Source of the DNA: CALBZE01 sp036381255
Lineage (GTDB): Bacteria > Gemmatimonadota > Gemmatimonadetes > Longimicrobiales > RSA9
Assembly (NCBI GenBank): GCA_036381255.1
Contig: DASVDG010000042.1
Span: 1-64,000, forward strand
DNA length: 64,000 nucleotides
Direction of reading: 5' to 3'
The position numbers were made by a program, and so were the translations under genes. The notes below the pieces were generated by a model. The model searched no databases, had not been told where the DNA came from, and saw only the letters and a program-made list of their open reading frames with translations. This document shows, piece after piece, positions 25,385-33,380 of this stretch; position 1 is the first letter of the stretch, and each line of letters opens with the position of its first letter.

Positions 25385-25414
25385 GGCGCCCGGCCGCGAT
25401 CGCGGCCGGGCGCC
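25385..25414 (+). terminator. Perfect palindromic terminator hairpin after the amidohydrolase operon
   Basis: GGCGCCCGGCCGC at 25385-25397 pairs perfectly with GCGGCCGGGCGCC at 25402-25414 with a GATC loop, 25 bp after the stop. It is followed by GCTTCGTTCG, a weak T-rich stretch. Confidence 0.75.
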
Positions 25415-25718
25415 GCTTCGTTCGCGGCGTGCGCCCCGCCCCGCTCGCCCTCCGCCCGCACGAATTCACCGGGCTCCCCACGACGCCCTCGGCAGAACGT
25501 GAGCGAATTCTACGGTTCATCCCACACGTTATGCGAGATTCGCTGGCAAAACACTTCAGGAAAGAAAACCATTGACGGTTGCCGCGCATGGACTTAGCGT
25601 AGACACGCCACGTGGTGCCGCAAGGTCGCGACCGAATTCATTCATCCCTCGCCGACGTCGCACGTCAGCCGGATGCCGGGACGGTATCCGTGCGGTTGCG
25701 ACCATCTCTGGAGACGAC
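25415..25718. other. AT-richer gap upstream of the VapA-like gene
   Basis: About 300 bp without a supported gene. Composition is visibly less GC-rich than the rest of the window, especially near 25500-25640, and it contains three GAATTC hexamers. It holds the likely promoter and long 5' leader of the VapA-like gene. The base-composition shift could mark horizontal acquisition. Confidence 0.5.
25572..25600 (+). promoter_or_regulatory. Possible sigma-70 promoter of the VapA-like gene
   Basis: TTGACG at 25572-25577 and TAGCGT at 25595-25600 are separated by exactly 17 bp. The -10 match is poor (TAGCGT against TATAAT), so this is only a suggestion. It would give a leader of roughly 110 nt. Confidence 0.3.
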
Positions 25719-26216
25719 ATGAGTACGACGACCAGACAACTGCTGCCCACCGACGAGGTCGTGAAAGCGGCCACCCTCCGTGCGCTGAAGGGCGAGGCGT
25801 TCAGGGGCGCACTCGGGGACGAGGAAATCGAAAGGTTCCTGAACGAGGCGGTCGGTGCCGGGGTCCCGTCACCGATCCAGGCCGAGGGCGATCTCAAGTT
25901 CATCGCGATCTACGGCAAGATCACGTGCCAGCCCTCCCCGGACCCCTGGAAGAAGTACTACATGGACGAGACCGCCTGGGGGATCGGCGGCTCCATGATC
26001 ACATCGCTGGGCTTCATGTACACCGCGTACGAGACGTGGGACGCCTTCTTCAAGAACACGACCGCGTACCATGCCCAGGGGATCGCCGATGCGGGCGGGA
26101 TCTTCCAGATCAACTGGTTCAACAGCAGCGGCGTGCCGGTCGGTCAGTACAATGCCGCGGCCGGAGGGATCGCCGTATTCCAGTGCGGCGGCAGTTGCAC
26201 CTGGAAGGTTCACTGA
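25719..26216 (+). CDS. VapA-like beta-barrel-fold protein (remote resemblance)
   Basis: This 165-residue protein begins MSTTTRQLLPTDEVVKAATL. The first 50 residues look helical and there is no signal peptide. The rest resembles the core of Rhodococcus equi virulence-associated proteins: a glycine-rich WGIGG segment, then GIFQINWFNSSGVPVGQY and FQCGGSCTWKV, which from memory parallel NINFFDSDGGFLGH and VGGGAGSWHN of VapA. Three cysteines are present, unlike VapA. VapA-family proteins are small closed beta-barrels that act on membranes; whether this one does is unknown. GGAG is upstream of the ATG. It is alone, preceded by AT-richer DNA and followed by a perfect hairpin. The homology is judged by eye. 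Confidence 0.5.
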   Translation: MSTTTRQLLPTDEVVKAATLRALKGEAFRGALGDEEIERFLNEAVGAGVPSPIQAEGDLKFIAIYGKITCQPSPDPWKKYYMDETAWGIGGSMITSLGFMYTAYETWDAFFKNTTAYHAQGIADAGGIFQINWFNSSGVPVGQYNAAAGGIAVFQCGGSCTWKVH

Positions 26217-26224
26217 GGTGATTT

Positions 26225-26259
26225 CGAGCGGCGGGGCTCGTGACGAGCCCCGCCGCTCG
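26225..26259. terminator. Perfect 16-bp hairpin between convergent genes
   Basis: CGAGCGGCGGGGCTCG (26225-26240) and CGAGCCCCGCCGCTCG (26244-26259) flank a TGA loop. It lies 9 bp after the VapA-like stop and about 60 bp beyond the stop of the convergent dipeptidase, so it can terminate both. Confidence 0.75.
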
Positions 26260-26320
26260 ATGTTCCGGCGATGAGCGCCGAGGCGCGCTGGCGGCCGCCA
26301 TCGAAGAGGCGGCTTCCGGA

Positions 26321-27553
26321 TCAGTTCGCGCTGGCGCTCGAGACCGGGCGTCCGTCCAGCTCCTCGATCGTCTTCGTCGACGCCGGGCGCAGCCGTTGGA
26401 GCCGCCTTGCGACGCGCTCGGCCTCGCGCCACACGCGCAGCACGTTCTCGCCCGCGAGCTTGCGCAGCTCCGCCTCGGTCCAGCCACGGCGGGACAGCTC
26501 GGCGAAGAGCGCCGGGTAGTCCGAGACGTCCTCGAGCCCGACGGGCGTGGAGCTGATCCCGTCGAAATCGCCGCCGAGGCCGACGTGGTCGATCCCGGCC
26601 ACATCGCGGATGTGCTCGATGTGCGCAATGACGTCGTCGATGGTCGCGCGGGGGCGTTCCTTCCCCTCGCGCTGGTCTCGCGGCAGCGCCTCGAAGCGCC
26701 GGACCTCGTCGTTGATGAAGCCGGGCACGAACGTGACCATGACGACGCCGCCGTTCTCCGGCAGCCGGCGCAGCACGTCGTCCGGGACGTTGCGCGGGTG
26801 GTCGGTCACGGCGCGGGCGGAGGAGTGGGAGAAGATGACGGGCGCCTCGGTGACGTCGAGCGCGTCGTGCATCGTCTCGGGCGAGACGTGCGAGAGGTCG
26901 ACGAGCATGCCGAGGCGGTTCATCTCGCGCACGACCTCCTTGCCGAACTCGGTGAGGCCGCCGTGCTCGGGCGGCTCGCAGCACGAGTCGGCCCAGTCGA
27001 TGTTGGACGAGTGGGTCAGCGTCATGTAGCGCGCGCCGAGGGCGTAGAACGCGCGGAGCGCGCCGAGCGAGTTCTCGATCGCGTGGCCGCCCTCCATCCC
27101 CATCACGGAGGCGATGCGGCCGCGGCCGAACTCGCGCTCGACGTCGGACGGAGTGAACGCGGGGCCGAAGACGTCGGGGTAGCGGCGGAAGATCCGCTGC
27201 GCGATGTCGATCTGCTCGAGCTGGACCTTGGCCGCGCCCTCCTCGACGGCGCTGTACGGGATGTAGACGGACCAGAACTGAGCGCCGACCATCCCCTCGC
27301 GAAGCCGCGGGATGTCCGTGTGCCCCGGCGTCTGCTTGCGCAGGTCGTAGGCGACGACGTCACGCGGCGCGGCGTCGTAGCCGCGGATCGCCCACGGCAG
27401 GTCGTTGTGGCCGTCGAAGAGCGGCGTCGTGCTCAGCACGCGGCGCGCGATCTCCATGTGCGGATCGGCGGCCTTCGCGGGCGTCGGCGTCTGGGCCCGC
27501 GCGCCGGCGCAGCCGACGAGGACGAGGGTGAGAGCGAGTGCAGTCTTGCGCAT
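26321..27553 (-). CDS. Exported membrane dipeptidase (peptidase M19)
   Basis: This 410-residue protein has a signal peptide (MRKTALALTLVLVGC, then AGARAQ; the Cys could be a lipobox). M19 binuclear-zinc motifs are complete: FDGHNDLPW (first His/Asp pair), GMEGGHAIENSLGALRAFYALGARYMTLTH in outline (bridging Glu and following His), VDLSHVS, VIFSHSSARA, and IDHVGLGGDFDG near the end. It hydrolyses dipeptides, including L-D or dehydro forms, in the periplasm. It starts 5 bp after the zinc-protease stop, so the two are co-transcribed: protease, then dipeptidase. Confidence 0.93.
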   Translation of the reverse strand: MRKTALALTLVLVGCAGARAQTPTPAKAADPHMEIARRVLSTTPLFDGHNDLPWAIRGYDAAPRDVVAYDLRKQTPGHTDIPRLREGMVGAQFWSVYIPYSAVEEGAAKVQLEQIDIAQRIFRRYPDVFGPAFTPSDVEREFGRGRIASVMGMEGGHAIENSLGALRAFYALGARYMTLTHSSNIDWADSCCEPPEHGGLTEFGKEVVREMNRLGMLVDLSHVSPETMHDALDVTEAPVIFSHSSARAVTDHPRNVPDDVLRRLPENGGVVMVTFVPGFINDEVRRFEALPRDQREGKERPRATIDDVIAHIEHIRDVAGIDHVGLGGDFDGISSTPVGLEDVSDYPALFAELSRRGWTEAELRKLAGENVLRVWREAERVARRLQRLRPASTKTIEELDGRPVSSASAN

Positions 27554-27558
27554 GGTCG

Positions 27559-30246
27559 TTACCGGTTGACGGGGAACGTGGATTCGGGCGCGCGACACTC
27601 GAGTCGGTCCAGCCGGTCGAGCCAGTCGAGCGCCGGGGTGACGAACGCCGCGGTCGGAGCGGCACGGGCGCCGGCGGCGAGCCCGCCGCGGCCGGGCGCG
27701 CCCGCGGCGCCGAGCCAGTCGAGCGCCGGGTCGCCGATCGGCGCCCCGGGCGGCGGCGCGGGTGTGGCCGGCGGCGCGTACGGCGCGGCCGGCCGCTCGA
27801 GGAAGCGACGGATGTCGCGCGCGAGCAGCGCCTGGTGCGCGAGCTCGGCCTCGGCGAGGTCGTCGGAGGCCTTGAGGCCTTCGGCGGTTTCGGTCAAGCG
27901 CTCGAGGCGATGCGTCGCGATCGCACGGACCTGCGGCATCTCCGCCTCCGCGGCGAGCGCCATGAGCCGCTCGGCGAGGACGCGCTGCGTGGCGCGGCGG
28001 ATCGCCGCCTCGTACGGGTCCGCGGCGACCGCGCCGAACGTCGCGCCGTGCAGCGCGTCGATCGCCTCGCCCAGCCCGGGGAGCGACGGGTCGAGCGCGT
28101 GCTGCTGCACGAGCCGTGCGGCGCGCTCCGCATCGAGCACGTTCGAGATCGTGTGCGCCGCGGCGATGACGGCGGGCGACACCGCGTCGAACGCCCCGCC
28201 GGTCGCGCGCGGGAACAGCTCGCGGTGCATGCCGTACCCCGGCGGCCGAGGCGGCAGCAGCGCGAGCACGCTGCGGGGCAGCGCGAGCTCGGCGGGCTCG
28301 AGCGTCGCCGCGAGCGCGCGCAGCGCCGCGCGCTGCCGGTCCCCGGGGACGGGGCGCACCGGCGTGCGCCCGTCGCCGCGCAGCGCGTAGACGTAGTCCT
28401 GCCCGCCCAGCACGGAGGCCGCGGCCTCGACCTGGTAGCGGTGGTGCAGATAGAGCGGGACGAGCGCCTCCTCGAGCGTGGCGAGCGGCCGGCCCCGGCG
28501 AATCGCGTTCTCGCCGAAGCGCTCGAGCGCCGCGCGGCGCACGTCGAGCATCCGCTCCAGCTCCGCGGCGGCATCGGTCCCGTTCGACCATTGATCGGCG
28601 CGCGGGTGCACGGCAATGTCCTGGTTCGTGAGGAAGCGGAGGTCGCGCGCCCAGGCGTCGTCGAGGATCTTCCGCAGCGCCGCGGCCTCGTCCGTGCCGT
28701 CGGGGAAGTCCTGGTAGCCGTACACGATCGCGACGCTGTCCCACTCGCCGATCCCGTGCTCGTAGACCTCGGAGGTGTCGAGCGTGCCGTCGTCGTTCAG
28801 CGTGACCCACGGGTGCGGGTAGTCCATGACGGAGATGCGGCCGGCGCGGCTGTCGTAGTAGTTGTGCGCGAGGCCGAGCGTGTGCCCGACCTCGTGCGCC
28901 GCGAGCTGGCGGATCCGGCCGAGCGCCCATTCCTCCAGCGCCGCCGGCACCTCCTCGCCCGTGCGGTACGGCGAGAGCAGCCCCTCGGCGATGAGGTAGT
29001 CCTGCCGCACGCGGAGCGAGCCGAGCGTAACGACGCCCTTAATGATCTCGCCGGTCCGCGGGTCGCGCACGGACGCGCCGTAGCTCCACCCGCGCGTCGA
29101 GCGGTGCACCCAGTTGATCACGTTGTAGCGGATGTCGAGCGGGTGCGCGTCCTCCGGGAGCAGCTCGACGCGGAACGCATCCCGGTAGCCCGCGGCCTCG
29201 AACGCCTGGTTCCACCAGCGTGCGCCCTCGAGGAGCGCCGAGCGGATCGGCTCCGGCGTGCCCGGGTCGAGATAGTAGACGATCGGCTCGACCGGCTCGC
29301 TGACCGCCGCGTCCGGGTCCTTCTTCTCCAGCCGGTGCCGTGAGATGAAGCGCTGCGTCATCGGCTCGCCGAGCGGCGCGGAATAGTCCTCCCACGTCGC
29401 CGCGAAATAGCCGGCGCGCGGGTCGTACGCCCGCGGCTCGTAGCCGGGGCCGGGGAGCGCGACCAGCGAGTGGTGCACCCGCACGCTCGCCGCCTCGCCC
29501 GTCGCCGCGACGTCGGAGACGCCCTCGAACCAGCGCCCCGCGCCGCCGCCGCTCGCCTGCCGGACGTACGTCAGCTCCGCCTCCATCTCCGTGTTCTTGG
29601 GGAAGTTCAGCGTCATCGGCAGGTACACCGCGCTGCGCTTCGGGTCCAGCCGGTAGCTGCCGGGGCGCATACGCCGCGCGATGCCGTCGATGTCGCGGAG
29701 CAGGAACTCCGTCGCGTCGACCAGCACGCGCCCGTCGCTCTCCGCGGCGACGGTGAAGCCCCACAGCACGCTGCGCGCGAACGCGTCCTTCACCGCCCGC
29801 ACCTCCGCCGGGTTGGCGCTGCTCGAGCGATACTCGTAGTTCGGCTGCACCATCAGGACCTTCGGCCCGACGCGCTCGAACTCGACGATGCGCGACTCGC
29901 CGACCTGGCCGCGGTCGATGCCGATGTCGTTCGAGCCGAGCCCCGCGGCGATCCCGGTGATGTAGAGGACCTCCGTGTCGAAGCGCGGGATCTCCAGCCA
30001 GAGCTTCCCGGCGGCCTCGTCCCAGTACAGCGGGAAGAAGCCCTCGAGCTTGCGCATGCCGTCGGTCTTCTCCTCGATCGACGGCGGCTCCTGCGCCCCG
30101 GCGCCGCCCCTGCCCTGCCGGGCGGAGAGCGGCGTGGCCACGACAAGGTCGACGAGCACGACGGCGGCGGCAAGCGCTGCGACGGCCGGCGCCGCCGCGG
30201 CGCGGCGCGCCCGTACCGCGACTCGCGACGTTCGGAAACCGGGCAT
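27559..30246 (-). CDS. Large secreted zinc metalloprotease (DUF5117/DUF5118 type)
   Basis: This 895-residue exported protease begins MPGFRTS; the export segment is AAAAPAVAALAAAVVLVDLVVATPLSA. Catalytic zinc site: QLAAHEVGHTLGLAHNYYDS (HExxHxxGxxH), followed by a Met-turn candidate ISVMDYPHPW. The N-terminal half carries the DUF5117-like region (MRKLEGFFPLYWDEAAGKLWLEIP in outline), the C-terminal half the DUF5118-like helical region. The last 50 residues are proline/alanine-rich and contain PALDWL twice. These proteins are common in Bacteroidota and Gemmatimonadota and probably digest protein outside the cytoplasm; products could feed the dipeptidase gene downstream. CGGAGA lies 6 nt before the ATG. 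Confidence 0.9.
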   Translation of the reverse strand: MPGFRTSRVAVRARRAAAAPAVAALAAAVVLVDLVVATPLSARQGRGGAGAQEPPSIEEKTDGMRKLEGFFPLYWDEAAGKLWLEIPRFDTEVLYITGIAAGLGSNDIGIDRGQVGESRIVEFERVGPKVLMVQPNYEYRSSSANPAEVRAVKDAFARSVLWGFTVAAESDGRVLVDATEFLLRDIDGIARRMRPGSYRLDPKRSAVYLPMTLNFPKNTEMEAELTYVRQASGGGAGRWFEGVSDVAATGEAASVRVHHSLVALPGPGYEPRAYDPRAGYFAATWEDYSAPLGEPMTQRFISRHRLEKKDPDAAVSEPVEPIVYYLDPGTPEPIRSALLEGARWWNQAFEAAGYRDAFRVELLPEDAHPLDIRYNVINWVHRSTRGWSYGASVRDPRTGEIIKGVVTLGSLRVRQDYLIAEGLLSPYRTGEEVPAALEEWALGRIRQLAAHEVGHTLGLAHNYYDSRAGRISVMDYPHPWVTLNDDGTLDTSEVYEHGIGEWDSVAIVYGYQDFPDGTDEAAALRKILDDAWARDLRFLTNQDIAVHPRADQWSNGTDAAAELERMLDVRRAALERFGENAIRRGRPLATLEEALVPLYLHHRYQVEAAASVLGGQDYVYALRGDGRTPVRPVPGDRQRAALRALAATLEPAELALPRSVLALLPPRPPGYGMHRELFPRATGGAFDAVSPAVIAAAHTISNVLDAERAARLVQQHALDPSLPGLGEAIDALHGATFGAVAADPYEAAIRRATQRVLAERLMALAAEAEMPQVRAIATHRLERLTETAEGLKASDDLAEAELAHQALLARDIRRFLERPAAPYAPPATPAPPPGAPIGDPALDWLGAAGAPGRGGLAAGARAAPTAAFVTPALDWLDRLDRLECRAPESTFPVNR

Positions 30247-30309
30247 GGCGATCTCCGGTGCTGATGGTGGGGATGGGGACACGACAGGAGTCTACGAGGC
30301 GACGTCGCC

Positions 30310-30813
30310 GTGCGCAAATGCCCGCGGGCGATCCCCCCGGTTCGCGCCACGATCTCGCCCGACGGGCTGAGCCTCTACTTCGCGTCGGACCGTCCGCGCG
30401 ACGGCGGCGACGAGCCGGACGACCTGGACCTGTACGTCGCCCGCCGCGCGAGCCGGGACGCGCCGTGGGGCCGCGCGGCCAACCTCGGGCCGCGCATCAA
30501 CTCGTCGGCGCTCGAGCACAGCGTCGCGTTCTCGCCGGACGGGCTGACGATGTACTTCGCCAGCAACCGGCCGGGCGGGTGCGGCAAGCACGACATCTGC
30601 GTCTCGGCGCGCGAGGATCTCTGGATCACGCGCTGGGACGCCGCCGCCGGCCGCTGGGCGGTGCCGGTCAATGCCGGGCCCGGGATCAACACCGAATACG
30701 ACGAGGAGATGCCGTCGATCACGCACGACGGCTTCGAGCTGTTCTTTCCTTCCGACCGCCCCGGCGGCCTGGGCCGCCAGGACCTCTACGTCGCGTTGCG
30801 CGTCAGCGCGTAG
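30310..30813 (+). CDS. PD40/WD40-like beta-propeller fragment
   Basis: This 167-residue stretch has three PD40 repeats: ATISPDGLSLYFASDRP, VAFSPDGLTMYFASNRPGG and PSITHDGFELFFPSDRPGG, each ending in a D-L/I-Y/C-V strand. Such repeats occur in TolB-like and OmpA-linked envelope propellers, usually with a signal peptide and six or more blades. Here there is no signal peptide, only about half a propeller, and the GTG start sits 63 bp from a divergent gene. I read it as a truncated remnant of a secreted propeller protein, though a small functional protein cannot be excluded. Confidence 0.6.
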   Translation: MRKCPRAIPPVRATISPDGLSLYFASDRPRDGGDEPDDLDLYVARRASRDAPWGRAANLGPRINSSALEHSVAFSPDGLTMYFASNRPGGCGKHDICVSAREDLWITRWDAAAGRWAVPVNAGPGINTEYDEEMPSITHDGFELFFPSDRPGGLGRQDLYVALRVSA

Positions 30814-30818
30814 CGGAA

Positions 30819-30850
30819 GCGCCGGCATCGGGTCGTCCCGATGCCGGCGC
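30819..30850. terminator. Perfect 14-bp bidirectional terminator hairpin
   Basis: GCGCCGGCATCGGG (30819-30832), loop TCGT, CCCGATGCCGGCGC (30837-30850). It fills the 50-bp gap between the convergent propeller fragment and the S9 peptidase gene. Confidence 0.75.
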
Positions 30851-30863
30851 CCCCACCGCGCGA

Positions 30864-33206
30864 TCAGCGCCCGCCGACCGTCGCGGCCCGCGTGCTGCGC
30901 GCCGCGCCGAACGCGTACTCCTCGGGCGGCTCCGCGCCCAGCAGGTGCCGCACGAAGTAGTCCCAGCGCCGCCGCATCATGTACGGCTCGTTGCCGAAGC
31001 CGTGGGGGCGGTTCGGGAAGAGGATCAGGTCGAAGTCCTTGTTCGCCTCGATCAGGGCGTTCACGAGGAGCAGCGTGCCGTACGGCGGCACGTTGTCGTC
31101 CGTCGTGCCGTGGGCGATGAGCAGCTTGCCCTCGAGGTTCTCCGCCAGGAGCTGGTTCGCCTGGTTGTCGTAGTTCGTGGTGCCGTCCGCGCGGGCGTCG
31201 AGGAGACCCTGCCACTTCTCGCCCCAGTCGTCCTCGTAGTTGCGGTTGTCGTGGTTGCCCGCCTGCGACACCGCGACGTCGAAGAAGTCGGGGTAGGCGA
31301 GGATCGCGCGCGCGGAGGCGAAGCCGCCGCCCGAGTGGCCGTAGATCCCGACGCGGTCGAGGTCGATCCATGCGTAGCGCTCGGCGAGCTGGCGCATCCC
31401 CGCGATCTGGTCGGGGAGCCCGTTGTCGCCCATGTTCCCGTAGTACGCCTCGTGGAACGAGCGCGAGCGCATCGGCGTGCCCATCGCGTCCAGCTCGACG
31501 ACGATGAAGCCGAGCTCGGCGATCGCCTGTGCGTCGCCGCGGGCCGGCCGGAAGCTGCGCCCCCTCACGCTGCCGGTCTGCGGCCCCGGGTAGATGTGGT
31601 TGATGATCGGATACTTCTTCGAGGGATCGAAGTCCGTCGGCCGGTAGAGCAGACCGTACAGGTCGGTCTTCCCGTCGCGCGCCTTGACGGTGAACGGGAT
31701 CGGTGGCTTCCACCCCGTGGCGACGAGGCGCGAGATGTCCGCCTCCTCCAGCTCCAGAACCACCTCTCCGGTATCGGCATCGCGCAGCACCGTGACCGGC
31801 GGCGTGTCCGGCGTCGACGCGGCGTCGATGAAGTACCGCCCGGACGGCGAGAACGTGATCTCGTGGTTCGCGCTGTCCGGCGTGAGCAGCGTCAGCCCCG
31901 ACCCGTCGAGCCGGATGCTGTACAGGTACTGGAAGTACGGGTCGCCGGGCTCGCGTTCGTTGCCGATGAACCAGAGCGTGCGGCGCTCCGGGTCGAGGCG
32001 CAGCACCTGGAGCACGTTCCAGTCGCCGGTCGTGATGCGGTTCTTCAGCCGCCCGGTCTCGAGGTCGTAGAGGTAGAGGTGCCCCCAATCGTCGCGGCGC
32101 GAGAACCAGATCACCTCGTTCGTCTCCGGGAGCACGCGCCAGTTGAACGTGTCGTGGCCGGACTCGTAGAACGTCTCGACGGTCTCCTCGAGGATGTCGC
32201 GCACGGCGCCGGTCTCGGGGTCGGCCTCGCGCAGCGTCGCCCGCTTGTGGTCGCGCGACGACGAGACGAAGAAGAGCCGCTCGCCGTCCTCGCTCCACTG
32301 GACGTCGACCCAGCGCCCGTCGCAGTAGACGTGGTCGCAGACGGTCGAACGGTGCGGATCCGGCGGCATCTGCAGGCGCACGACGTTCGGTCCGCCCTCG
32401 GCGTCCACATCGATGACGACCCGGTGGATCCGGAAGATCACGCTGTCCCCGGGGAGCGGGTACTTCCACGCGTCCAGCTTCGGGTGGCCGACGTTCGTGG
32501 TGACGAGGTACATCTCGCCGACGCCGCGGGCGTCGTGCTGGAACGTCGCGATCCTGCGCGAGTCCGGCGACCAGAGCAGCACCGGCCGGTCGCTGCGCGT
32601 CCATCCGGCGTTGTTCGTCGCGTAGCCGAAGTCCTCGACGCCGTCTGTCGTGAGCCGCGTCTCTTCACCCGTTTCGAGGTCCAGGACCCACAGGTCGTGG
32701 TCGCGGATGAACGCGGCGCGGCGGCCGTCGGGCGAGACGACGCTGTTGCGCGGCGCGCCGCGGTCCCCGCCGGCGGCCTCGCAGCGGTATTCGTCGAGGT
32801 CGCACGTGTACCGGCCGACCGGGAGCTCGACGGTGAGCGACCGCGCGTCGTCGGCGAGCTGCATGTCCCGCAGCGGCAGGTTGGTCGGCGAGTACCGCGC
32901 GTGGACGGCCGCCGACAGCGCCTCGGCCAGGCGCTCGTGGTCGAAGGCGAGCCGCCGCGTGCGCCGCGCCGGGTCGACGAGCACGTACTCGGTCCCCTCC
33001 GCCGTCGTGTTGCGGTACCAGAACCGGTCCTCGTCGAGCCAGTTCGGGCGGACGGTCATGCCGGAAACGAGCGGGTAGGTGTGCTGCGGCAGGAGTCGCT
33101 CGGCGCGCGCGTAGTCTTCGGCCGTCAGCGCCGCCGGCGCGTACGGCTCCTGCGCGAAGGCCGGCGCCGCGACGAGCACGGCAAGGAGCACCAGGACGTG
33201 TCGCAT
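30864..33206 (-). CDS. Exported dipeptidyl-peptidase IV-like serine peptidase (S9)
   Basis: This 780-residue protein has signal MRHVLVLLAVLVAAPAFAQ. An N-terminal DPPIV-type eight-bladed propeller (about 60-500; blades such as VVSPDGRRAAFIRDHDLWVLDLETG in outline) is followed by an alpha/beta-hydrolase domain. The nucleophile is in GIYGHSGGGFAS, the acid in TTDDNVPPY and the base His in NRPHGFG. It removes N-terminal dipeptides, usually after proline, from peptides in the periplasm. The final PPEEYAFG segment matches many bacterial homologues. GAGG lies about 6 nt before the ATG. It is a single-gene unit bounded by a strong hairpin. Confidence 0.94.
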   Translation of the reverse strand: MRHVLVLLAVLVAAPAFAQEPYAPAALTAEDYARAERLLPQHTYPLVSGMTVRPNWLDEDRFWYRNTTAEGTEYVLVDPARRTRRLAFDHERLAEALSAAVHARYSPTNLPLRDMQLADDARSLTVELPVGRYTCDLDEYRCEAAGGDRGAPRNSVVSPDGRRAAFIRDHDLWVLDLETGEETRLTTDGVEDFGYATNNAGWTRSDRPVLLWSPDSRRIATFQHDARGVGEMYLVTTNVGHPKLDAWKYPLPGDSVIFRIHRVVIDVDAEGGPNVVRLQMPPDPHRSTVCDHVYCDGRWVDVQWSEDGERLFFVSSSRDHKRATLREADPETGAVRDILEETVETFYESGHDTFNWRVLPETNEVIWFSRRDDWGHLYLYDLETGRLKNRITTGDWNVLQVLRLDPERRTLWFIGNEREPGDPYFQYLYSIRLDGSGLTLLTPDSANHEITFSPSGRYFIDAASTPDTPPVTVLRDADTGEVVLELEEADISRLVATGWKPPIPFTVKARDGKTDLYGLLYRPTDFDPSKKYPIINHIYPGPQTGSVRGRSFRPARGDAQAIAELGFIVVELDAMGTPMRSRSFHEAYYGNMGDNGLPDQIAGMRQLAERYAWIDLDRVGIYGHSGGGFASARAILAYPDFFDVAVSQAGNHDNRNYEDDWGEKWQGLLDARADGTTNYDNQANQLLAENLEGKLLIAHGTTDDNVPPYGTLLLVNALIEANKDFDLILFPNRPHGFGNEPYMMRRRWDYFVRHLLGAEPPEEYAFGAARSTRAATVGGR

Positions 33207-33380
33207 GCGATCCTCGGTCAACGGAGTTTCGTGGTTTCCATCTTTCGTGGACTCGCAAGTTCTTACGACAGGCGATAGGATGCAAGCGTCGACGGGCGCG
33301 CCGCATCGTGCGCGCCCGGCGGCGGGCCGGTTCGCCCGTCGCGAGAGCCGTCGCTGCGACGATCCGAAACTGGAGGCCGC

